Both the position numbers and the translations under genes were made by a program. This document shows positions 57,697-64,000 of a DNA stretch of 64,000 nt, one piece after another. The DNA is from Geothermobacter hydrogeniphilus (GTDB lineage: Bacteria > Desulfobacterota > Desulfuromonadia > Desulfuromonadales > Geothermobacteraceae). Location: the NCBI RefSeq assembly GCF_002898515.1, contig NZ_PPFX01000002.1, positions 62,001 to 126,000 of the forward strand. The letters run 5' to 3'. Position 1 is the first letter of the stretch, and each line of letters opens with the position of its first letter. The notes under the pieces are model-generated. The model saw nothing but the letters and a program-made list of their open reading frames with translations. It made no database searches and was not told the DNA's origin.

Positions 57697-58749
57697 TCAG
57701 ACCCGGTTGGTCAGTTCGACCAGGGCATTCAGACAGGCAAGAGCCCGTCCCTCGTCGATGGCGGTCGCGGCCCGGGACAGCCCCGTAAGCGGGTTCTCGG
57801 CAGCGCCTGCGGCCACCAGGGCATAAGCGGCATTGAGCAGCACCACATCCCGTTTCGGGCCTGTTTCACCGGCAAGAACAGCGCGGACAATGGCCGCGTT
57901 ACATGCGGCATCGCCACCCTGCAGGTCACTCAACGAACAGGTTTCCAGGCCGAAATTGCGTGGATCGATGAGTCCCATGTCCACCTTGCCATCGGCAATC
58001 GCGGCCACCCGGGTCGGCCCGGTCAGAGTGATCTCATCCATACCGTCACTGCCATGGACAACGAACCCGCGTCGACAGCCCAGTCCGCAAAGGACTTCCG
58101 CCAACGACGCGACCAGGTCTTCGCGAAAAACCCCGAGGACCTGGCAATCAGCACCCGCCGGATTGGTCAAGGGCCCGAGAATATTGAAAATAGTCCGGAT
58201 GCCGATCTCGCGGCGTGGACCGATAGCATGTTTCATCGCTCCGTGCAGAGCCGGGGCAAAGAGGAAACCGACACCGATCTGCTCGATGGCGGCGGCAACC
58301 TGATCCGGGGTCACATCAAGATTGACGCCGAGAGCCTCAAGCACGTCGGCACTGCCGCAGGCCGATGAGATGCTGCGGTTACCGTGTTTGGCGACCTTGA
58401 CGCCACAGGCGGCGACAACAAAGGCGACCGTGGTCGAAATGTTGAAGCTGCGCGTACCGCTGCCGCCGGTGCCGCAGGTATCGAGAATCGACTCACGGTC
58501 AAGATTGATCTCGTCGCGATCGATATCCAGGGTCCGGCCGACCCGGATCGGGGTGGCGTGGTCCCGCATCACCCGCGCGGCACCGCGGATTTCTTCGACT
58601 GTCTCGCCCTTGATGCGCAGGGCGGTGATCAGCGCGCCGATCTGGGCCGGAGTCGCCTCCCCGCCCATGACCTGGTTCATCACCTCGATCATTTCCGCTT
58701 CACTCAGGTTCTGTCCTTCGACCAGTTTGGCGATAGCCTGTTTAATCAT
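57697..58749 (-). CDS. trpD: Anthranilate phosphoribosyltransferase
   Basis: 350 residues. [17 protein letters not shown] is the PRPP pyrophosphate loop, [20 protein letters not shown] the anthranilate/metal region and [20 protein letters not shown] the hinge. Its start overlaps the trpG stop (ATGA). Not fused to trpG. Confidence 0.97.
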   Translation of the reverse strand: MIKQAIAKLVEGQNLSEAEMIEVMNQVMGGEATPAQIGALITALRIKGETVEEIRGAARVMRDHATPIRVGRTLDIDRDEINLDRESILDTCGTGGSGTRSFNISTTVAFVVAACGVKVAKHGNRSISSACGSADVLEALGVNLDVTPDQVAAAIEQIGVGFLFAPALHGAMKHAIGPRREIGIRTIFNILGPLTNPAGADCQVLGVFREDLVASLAEVLCGLGCRRGFVVHGSDGMDEITLTGPTRVAAIADGKVDMGLIDPRNFGLETCSLSDLQGGDAACNAAIVRAVLAGETGPKRDVVLLNAAYALVAAGAAENPLTGLSRAATAIDEGRALACLNALVELTNRV

Positions 58750-59345
58750 GCCGCCCCCCTTTCCGAAGCCAGGGCTCCGGGGGTGAAGTTGAGGAAGTTG
58801 CGCAACAGCTGTTTGCCGGCGCTGGTCAGAATCGATTCCGGATGGAACTGGACACCCCAGACCGGAAGCTGTCGATGTCGCAGCCCCATGATGGTACCGT
58901 CCGCGGTCCAGGCGGTGACCTCAAGGCAATCGGGCAGGCTTTCCCGCTCGACAATCAGCGAATGATAGCGCGTAGCGACAAAAGGGTTGTCGAGACCGGC
59001 AAACAGCCCGCGTCCGTCATGTTCAACGGGACTGGTCTTGCCATGCATCAGCGAGGCGGCGGCGACCACTTTGCCGCCGAATGCCTGACCGATCGATTGA
59101 TGTCCGAGACAGACGCCGAGCAATGGAATCCGGCCGGCCAGTTGCTGCACCGCGGCCACCGAAATTCCCGCTTCGTTGGGAGTACAGGGGCCGGGGGAGA
59201 TGACCAGGTGATCCGGAGCCAGCCGTTCGATGTCGGCAACACTGATCCGGTCGTTGCGATAAACCTCGACCTCAGCGCCGAGTTCACCGAAATACTGAAC
59301 CAGGTTATAGGTGAACGAATCGTAGTTGTCGATCATCAACAACAT
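58746..59345 (-). CDS. trpG: Anthranilate synthase component II (glutamine amidotransferase)
   Basis: 199 residues from the ATG at 59345. [20 protein letters not shown], nucleophile Cys in [15 protein letters not shown], and [10 protein letters not shown] with the His-Glu pair. It delivers ammonia to TrpE and lies one base after trpE; it may also serve p-aminobenzoate synthesis, as no separate pabA is in the window. Confidence 0.96.
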   Translation of the reverse strand: MLLMIDNYDSFTYNLVQYFGELGAEVEVYRNDRISVADIERLAPDHLVISPGPCTPNEAGISVAAVQQLAGRIPLLGVCLGHQSIGQAFGGKVVAAASLMHGKTSPVEHDGRGLFAGLDNPFVATRYHSLIVERESLPDCLEVTAWTADGTIMGLRHRQLPVWGVQFHPESILTSAGKQLLRNFLNFTPGALASERGAA

Positions 59346-59346
59346 C

Positions 59347-60828
59347 TCAATCGAGCCCCTCCCGAGCCATGGCAATGGCTTTGAAAACCCCCATCGCCTT
59401 GTTCAGAGTTTCCTGGTATTCCATCTGTGGATCGGAATCGGCAACAATCCCGGCGCCGGCCTGCAGGTGGATGCGACCATCATGAGCGACCAGGGTGCGG
59501 ATCACGATGGCGGTATCCATATTACCGGAAAAACTGAAATAACCGACGGCTCCACCGTAGATCTCGCGGCGTGCCGGTTCCAGTTCGTCAATAATTTCCA
59601 TGGCGCGGATCTTGGGCGCGCCGGAGAGCGTGCCGGCAGGAAAGGTGGCGCGGAAGACATCGAAGCAATCCTTGTCGGCATCGACTTCGCCGCGCACATT
59701 GGACACGATGTGCATGACATGGGAATAGCGCTCGATGACCTTCAGTTCGCTGACCTCAACCGTTCCGGTGCGGCAGACCCGCCCGAGGTCGTTGCGGCCC
59801 AGATCGACCAGCATGATGTGTTCGGCACATTCCTTGGCGTCGGCCAGAAGATCCGCTTCCAGCGCCAGATCCTCCTCGCGCGTCGCTCCCCGCGGCCGGG
59901 TACCGGCAATCGGACGCACCTCAACCCGGTGTCCCTCCTTGCGCACCAGAACCTCGGGCGAGGCACCGATCACCTGGGTTTCGCCGAAACGGAGAAAAAA
60001 CATGTAGGGCGACGGGTTCAGCGTCCGCAGGGCGCGGTAGACATCAAAGGGATCGGCACCGAGTTCACCGGAAAATCGTTGCGAAAGCACCACCTGGAAA
60101 ATGTCACCGGCCCGGACGTATTCCTTGCAACGGGCAACCGCCTGTTTGAACTGGTCGGGGGTGAAGTTGGGCTGCAGCTCCCCATCAGCGGTGACCGGGA
60201 CGTTCATACCGCGGCGATCAATCGGCTGCCGGAGTTGAGCGATCATCTCCTCGACACTGGCTACGCCCCTTCTGTAGGCGAGCTCAGGGTCTTCATCCGC
60301 CTGCAGATGGACATTGCAGACGACTTTGATCTTCTGCCGCACATTATCGAAGATCAACAACCGCTCGGTGAGCAGGAAGCAACTGTCCCAGGTATCGATC
60401 CGGCGCGGATTGTGATCGGGAAGAGTCTCGACAAAACGAACCATGTCGTAACCGAGGTAGCCGACGGCACCACCGCAGAAACGAGGCAGTCCCGGCAGTT
60501 CCACCGCCCGGTACTCGGCCATCAGACTCTGCAGCTCCGCCAGCGGATCGTCACTTTCGCCACTGCGCAGCACCCGGTCTCCGGCGCAGATCTCAAAATA
60601 GTTGTCCCGGCTGCGGAACACCCGCCCCGGGCCGCCGCCGAGAAAGGAATAACGCGCCCACTTTTCGCCGCCCTCGATACTTTCGAGCAGAAAAGCGGTC
60701 TGCCCGTCGTCGATCTTGCGAAACGCGGACACCGGAGTTTCCATATCCGCCAGGATTTCGCGGTAAACCGGAATCAGGTTGCCGGTTGCTGACAAGGCCT
60801 GGAATTCTTCACAGGTAGGATAAAACAT
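59347..60828 (-). CDS. trpE: Anthranilate synthase component I
   Basis: 493 residues, chorismate-binding fold. The N-terminal part has [18 protein letters not shown] with the Leu-Leu-Glu-Ser feedback site for tryptophan; the core has [28 protein letters not shown], and [14 protein letters not shown]. First gene of the trp operon, with a short leader (no leader peptide). Confidence 0.97.
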   Translation of the reverse strand: MFYPTCEEFQALSATGNLIPVYREILADMETPVSAFRKIDDGQTAFLLESIEGGEKWARYSFLGGGPGRVFRSRDNYFEICAGDRVLRSGESDDPLAELQSLMAEYRAVELPGLPRFCGGAVGYLGYDMVRFVETLPDHNPRRIDTWDSCFLLTERLLIFDNVRQKIKVVCNVHLQADEDPELAYRRGVASVEEMIAQLRQPIDRRGMNVPVTADGELQPNFTPDQFKQAVARCKEYVRAGDIFQVVLSQRFSGELGADPFDVYRALRTLNPSPYMFFLRFGETQVIGASPEVLVRKEGHRVEVRPIAGTRPRGATREEDLALEADLLADAKECAEHIMLVDLGRNDLGRVCRTGTVEVSELKVIERYSHVMHIVSNVRGEVDADKDCFDVFRATFPAGTLSGAPKIRAMEIIDELEPARREIYGGAVGYFSFSGNMDTAIVIRTLVAHDGRIHLQAGAGIVADSDPQMEYQETLNKAMGVFKAIAMAREGLD

Positions 60829-60859
60829 GCGGTCTCCGGGAGGGGCGATAAGTCGATCA

Positions 60860-60889
60860 TCATTAGCACGGAGACCCCTGAATCGTCAA
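60860..60889 (-). promoter_or_regulatory. Candidate promoter of the trp operon
   Basis: On the minus strand TTGACG (complement of 60884-60889), an 18-base spacer and TGC-TAATGA (complement of 60860-60865, extended -10). The start would be about 25 bases from the trpE ATG, leaving no room for a Trp leader peptide or T-box. Confidence 0.5.
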
Positions 60890-60908
60890 GTTTGCGCCGG
60901 ACAAAAAA

Positions 60909-60939
60909 CAAAAAAAGGGGCAGGTATTATCCCTGCCCC
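60909..60939 (-). terminator. Rho-independent terminator of the alpha ribosomal operon
   Basis: On the minus strand GGGGCAGG and CCTGCCCC form a stem around a 7-base loop, followed by seven T and more T-rich sequence. It lies 25 bases past the rplQ stop codon. Confidence 0.9.
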
Positions 60940-60963
60940 CGGTTGCGCAAAAAACTGCAAAAA

Positions 60964-61527
60964 TCAGTCTTTACTCTTTTCCCCGACCGCGTCATCATCG
61001 ACGCTGGCTTCAGCCGCGGGCTCCTCAGCGGCTTCTACCCCGGCCGTGCCTTCCTCGACAGGGGCTTCTTCGACCGGAGCTTCCTCCGTCGTGGTTTCCT
61101 CAACAACCGGTGCCTCGACCTTGGGTTCCGCCTTCTTGGCAGCCTTCTTCTTTTTCGGCTTGATCGTCAGTTCCTCTTCGACCAGTTCAATGATCGACAT
61201 CGAGGCATTGTCACCCGAGCGATGTCCAAGCTTGATGATACGAGTATAGCCACCGGGACGTTCCTGGTAGCGGGGCGCAATCTGCTCGAAGAGCTTGGCG
61301 ACCACCTTCTTGTCCTGAATCACCTGCAGGGCCTGACGACGGGCATGCAGGGTACCGCGCTTGCCGAGGGTAATCATCTTCTCAACCAGCTTGCGCAACT
61401 CCTTGGCGCGAGCATCGGTGGTGGTGATCTTCTCGTGCTGGAGCAGCGAAGTTACCATATTGCGAAGCATTGCCTTGCGGTGACTGCTGTTGCGACCGAG
61501 GCGTCTTCCTGCTTTACGATGGCGCAT
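60964..61527 (-). CDS. rplQ: 50S ribosomal protein L17 with acidic C-terminal extension
   Basis: 187 residues, while L17 is usually about 115-130. Residues 1-120 are the normal domain ([40 protein letters not shown]). After a Lys-rich hinge ([14 protein letters not shown]) come about 50 residues of A, E, V, P and T in a loose [13 protein letters not shown] repeat. Last gene of the operon, 36 bases after rpoA. Confidence 0.97.
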   Translation of the reverse strand: MRHRKAGRRLGRNSSHRKAMLRNMVTSLLQHEKITTTDARAKELRKLVEKMITLGKRGTLHARRQALQVIQDKKVVAKLFEQIAPRYQERPGGYTRIIKLGHRSGDNASMSIIELVEEELTIKPKKKKAAKKAEPKVEAPVVEETTTEEAPVEEAPVEEGTAGVEAAEEPAAEASVDDDAVGEKSKD

Positions 61528-61563
61528 GATCTCTAAATCCTTTCTGACAGTTCGACGGACGGT

Positions 61564-62580
61564 CTATTCTTCGTCAGCCTGCTTCTGCAAAATTTTCAGA
61601 TATTCCGGATCAGGGAAATTCTCAAGAACCATTCCCAGGCCAAGTCCCATTTCAGCAAGGATATCCTTGATTTCATTGAGGGACTTGCGGCCGAAATTCT
61701 GGGTTTTCAACATTTCGGCCTCGCTGCGCTGAACCAGGTCGCCAATCAGGCGGATATTGGCGTTCTTCAGGCAGTTGGCGCTGCGCACCGAGAGTTCAAG
61801 CTCATCGACAGTCCGGTAGAGGTTCTCGTTGATCCGGCGACTCTCTTCTGTCTCCTCACTCTCCTCCGGCTCCTGCTCCTCATCGAAATTGATGAAAATC
61901 TGCAGCTGCTCCTTGAGGATCTTGGCTGCATATGCCACGGCATCATCGGGGCGGACACTTCCATCCGACCAGACTTCAAGCGTCAACTTGTCATAGTCGG
62001 TGATCTGGCCGACACGGGCGTTGGTAACGTTGAAGTTGACTTTGCGCAGCGGCGAGAAGAGCGAATCGATCGGAATGGTCCCGACCGGGGCCTTCTCATC
62101 GCGGTTGCGTTCCGCCGGCACGTACCCTTTGCCGAGTTTGACCACCATATCGATCTCGACATCGGCCTCCTTGGAACAGGTGGCGATATGATGATCGGGA
62201 TTGAGAATCTCAACCTGTGAATCGGTGATGATATCAGCGGCAGTAATTTCTCCTGCGCCCTTCTTCACAATCCGCACGTTACGGCTGTCACTGCCATGCA
62301 GTTTCAGCAGTACACCCTTGAGGTTGAGAATGACATCCGTGACATCCTCAGTCACCCCGGGGATGGTGGAGAATTCATGGAGGACACCCTTGATCCGCAC
62401 CGAACTGATGGCCGCTCCCTGCAGGGAAGAGAGCAGCACCCGGCGCAGAGAATTGCCGAGAGTGGTACCGAATCCGCGCTCAAAAGGCTCGGCGTAGAAC
62501 TTGCCGTAGGTGTCCGTCAGGGTATCCGCTTCGACCTGGAGGCGCTTGGGCTTAATCAGATCTCTCCAGTTTTTATACAT
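61564..62580 (-). CDS. rpoA: RNA polymerase alpha subunit
   Basis: 338 residues from the ATG at 62580 (GGAGGG upstream). The N-terminal assembly domain ([20 protein letters not shown]) and the C-terminal DNA/activator-binding domain ([33 protein letters not shown]) are complete, joined by an acidic linker ([16 protein letters not shown]). Confidence 0.99.
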   Translation of the reverse strand: MYKNWRDLIKPKRLQVEADTLTDTYGKFYAEPFERGFGTTLGNSLRRVLLSSLQGAAISSVRIKGVLHEFSTIPGVTEDVTDVILNLKGVLLKLHGSDSRNVRIVKKGAGEITAADIITDSQVEILNPDHHIATCSKEADVEIDMVVKLGKGYVPAERNRDEKAPVGTIPIDSLFSPLRKVNFNVTNARVGQITDYDKLTLEVWSDGSVRPDDAVAYAAKILKEQLQIFINFDEEQEPEESEETEESRRINENLYRTVDELELSVRSANCLKNANIRLIGDLVQRSEAEMLKTQNFGRKSLNEIKDILAEMGLGLGMVLENFPDPEYLKILQKQADEE

Positions 62581-62625
62581 GCGTTTCCCTCCACGTTCAG
62601 GCCAGCAGCCTGATATCACGTTGAA

Positions 62626-63255
62626 TTATTTGGAGTACAGTTCGACAATCAGGCGTTCATTGAAAGCCGGAGTCGTCATCTCTTCGCGAACCGGGAGGGT
62701 CTTGACCGTTCCTTTGAAACCGGCCCGATCAAGCTCCACCCAGGACGGGACCCCGCGCCGCATCACGCCGTCAAGCGCTTCATTGATACGCACAACTTCG
62801 CGGCTCTTTTCACGCAGGGTGATCTCGTCCCCGGGACGAACCAGGTAGGACGGGATATTGACCTTACGCCCGTTCACCAGGAAATGTCCGTGACGCACCA
62901 ACTGCCGGGACTCATTGCGCGACGAGGCAAACCCGAGACGGTAGACCATGCTGTCGAGGCGGCGCTCCAGCAGAACCAGCAGGTTCTCACCGGTAACACC
63001 TTTCATCTGGTCCGCTTTCTTGAAATAGGACCGGAACTGCTTCTCCAACAGGCCGTAAGTACGTTTGACCCGCTGCTTCTCGCGCAGCTGAGTGCCATAA
63101 TCGGAAACCTTGATACGACCCTGACCATGCTGGCCGGGAGCGTAATTGCGTCTCTCGATGGCGCATTTGTCGGTATAGCACCTGTCCCCCTTGAGGAACA
63201 GTTTCATGTTTTCTCGCCGGCACTGACGGCAGACGGAACCAGTATATCTAGCCAA
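62626..63255 (-). CDS. rpsD: 30S ribosomal protein S4 (zinc-binding form)
   Basis: 209 residues. The N-terminus has [12 protein letters not shown] and CYTDKC, the four-Cys arrangement of the C+ (zinc) paralogue. The S4 domain ([20 protein letters not shown]) binds 16S rRNA. In the alpha operon S4 is often the translational repressor. Confidence 0.98.
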   Translation of the reverse strand: MARYTGSVCRQCRRENMKLFLKGDRCYTDKCAIERRNYAPGQHGQGRIKVSDYGTQLREKQRVKRTYGLLEKQFRSYFKKADQMKGVTGENLLVLLERRLDSMVYRLGFASSRNESRQLVRHGHFLVNGRKVNIPSYLVRPGDEITLREKSREVVRINEALDGVMRRGVPSWVELDRAGFKGTVKTLPVREEMTTPAFNERLIVELYSK

Positions 63256-63272
63256 CGTTCGTCCTCCTCTAC

Positions 63273-63668
63273 TTAGACTCTACGACGTTTGGGGGGACGG
63301 CAGCCATTGTGCGGAATCGGCGTAACGTCCTTGATCATGGTCACGGTCAACCCCGCAGCAGAGATCGCACGCAGAGCGGATTCACGACCGGACCCCGGCC
63401 CCTTGACACGAACCTCAACGCTGCGCATGCCGTGGTCCTGAGCCGTCTTGGCAGCCCTTTCGGCAGCGACCTGAGCGGCAAAAGGAGTACTTTTGCGCGA
63501 CCCACGAAAACCGGAACCTCCGGCCGTGGCCCAGGAGATAACGTTCCCGGCCACATCGGTAAAGGTAACGATCGTGTTGTTGAAGGTCGCCTGGATATGC
63601 GCGATACCCGTGGCCACATTCTTCTTTTCGACTTTTTTTCTGCTTGTACGCTTCCCTGGCTTAGCCAT
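63273..63668 (-). CDS. rpsK: 30S ribosomal protein S11
   Basis: 131 residues: [20 protein letters not shown] and [19 protein letters not shown] are the S11 signatures. GCGGAGGAACC precedes the ATG. It follows rpsM by 12 bases. Confidence 0.99.
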   Translation of the reverse strand: MAKPGKRTSRKKVEKKNVATGIAHIQATFNNTIVTFTDVAGNVISWATAGGSGFRGSRKSTPFAAQVAAERAAKTAQDHGMRSVEVRVKGPGSGRESALRAISAAGLTVTMIKDVTPIPHNGCRPPKRRRV

Positions 63669-63680
63669 GGTTCCTCCGCA

Positions 63681-64000
63681 TTATTTCTTCTTACCGGCGA
63701 CAGTTTTGCGCGGCCCCTTACGGGTCCGGGCATTGGTCTTGGTTTTCTGACCGCGCACCGGCAGACCGCGGCGATGACGCAGGCCCCGGTAGCAACCGAG
63801 ATCCATGAGACGCTTGATGTTCATGGTCACATCACGTCTCAGATCGCCTTCGACCTTACAGTCATTGTCAATGATGGACCGAATCTGTCCAACCTCACTC
63901 TCGGTCAGATCATCAGAGCGGGTGTTGGGATCAACCCCGGCCTTGCTGAGAATCTGCTGGGACGTTGAACGCCCGATTCCATAGATGTAGGTCAGCGCAA
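63681..64000 (-). CDS. rpsM: 30S ribosomal protein S13, C-terminal part
   Basis: The frame is open from the right edge to the TAA at 63683-63681, giving about 106 residues; the N-terminus is outside the window. It reads [40 protein letters not shown], and the S13 signature [28 protein letters not shown] with a Lys-rich end. It heads the visible part of the alpha operon. Confidence 0.97.
   Translation of the reverse strand, partial: ALTYIYGIGRSTSQQILSKAGVDPNTRSDDLTESEVGQIRSIIDNDCKVEGDLRRDVTMNIKRLMDLGCYRGLRHRRGLPVRGQKTKTNARTRKGPRKTVAGKKK

Noticed and set aside
60829-60900. Trp attenuator or T-box ahead of trpE
   Set aside because: The space between the predicted promoter and trpE is about 25 bases and contains no Trp-rich small frame or T-box features.

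Overview
The window is GC-rich core chromosome, most probably from a member of the Desulfuromonadales (Geobacter/Desulfuromonas/Pelobacter-like Deltaproteobacteria). The assignment rests on a mitochondrial-type citrate synthase, citramalate synthase (CimA), the block ispE - tRNA-Gln - prs - rplY - pth - hppA - ychF - rpsF - rpsR - DUF2232 - rplI - dnaB, and an LptD-containing (Gram-negative) envelope set. It is an inference from gene content and order; no 16S gene is present. I see no prophage, transposase, CRISPR array or recognisable defence system.

Layout, left to right. 1-7.9 kb: a cut-off permease, a SAM methyltransferase, a patch of tandem repeats, gltA, then a nitrogen-regulation operon dusB(nifR3)-ntrB-ntrC, a small conserved protein and folA. 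7.9-18.2 kb: a minus-strand block of housekeeping genes (ispE to dnaB), including the S6/S18/L9 operon with a promoter and leader hairpin. 18.2-24.8 kb: the only long plus-strand accessory region, a C4-dicarboxylate-type TRAP transporter (dctP-dctQ-dctM) behind a good sigma-54 -24/-12 promoter, a second DctP-like binding protein, a UspA protein and a TAXI-type binding protein.

24.7-45.0 kb (minus strand): a lipoyl acyltransferase (E2) broken by a one-base shortfall in a G tract, a 51-residue zinc-ribbon protein, a membrane-anchored helix-hairpin-helix protein, cimA, lysC, lpdA (E3), tsaE, a CBS protein, nnr, acpS, pdxJ, glmM, ybbR, cdaA (c-di-AMP synthase), folP, ftsH, tilS, two CAU tRNAs, a SPOR protein, argS and a small Cys-motif protein. 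Overlapping or nearly abutting genes make most of this look like one or two long operons, starting at a promoter near 45,030.

45.0-64.0 kb (minus strand): an ftsB-like gene, lptD, folC, accD, a cyclic-nucleotide-phosphodiesterase-like MBL protein, trpA, a family-5 uracil-DNA glycosylase and an RhlB-like helicase; then trpE-G-D-C-B2-F-B1, with two different tryptophan synthase beta genes and trpA displaced; then the distal alpha ribosomal operon rpsM-rpsK-rpsD-rpoA-rplQ, closed by a clear terminator and cut at the right edge inside rpsM.

Folate genes (folA, folP, folC) are scattered but complete the late pathway. Ile (cimA, citrate synthase next to central metabolism), Asp-family (lysC) and Trp synthesis are represented. 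No wholly new system is evident. The best leads are the E2 frameshift, the dual trpB operon, the tilS/tRNA junction, the sigma-54 TRAP locus with surplus binding proteins, the acidic tails shared by several ribosomal proteins, and the small Cys-rich proteins.
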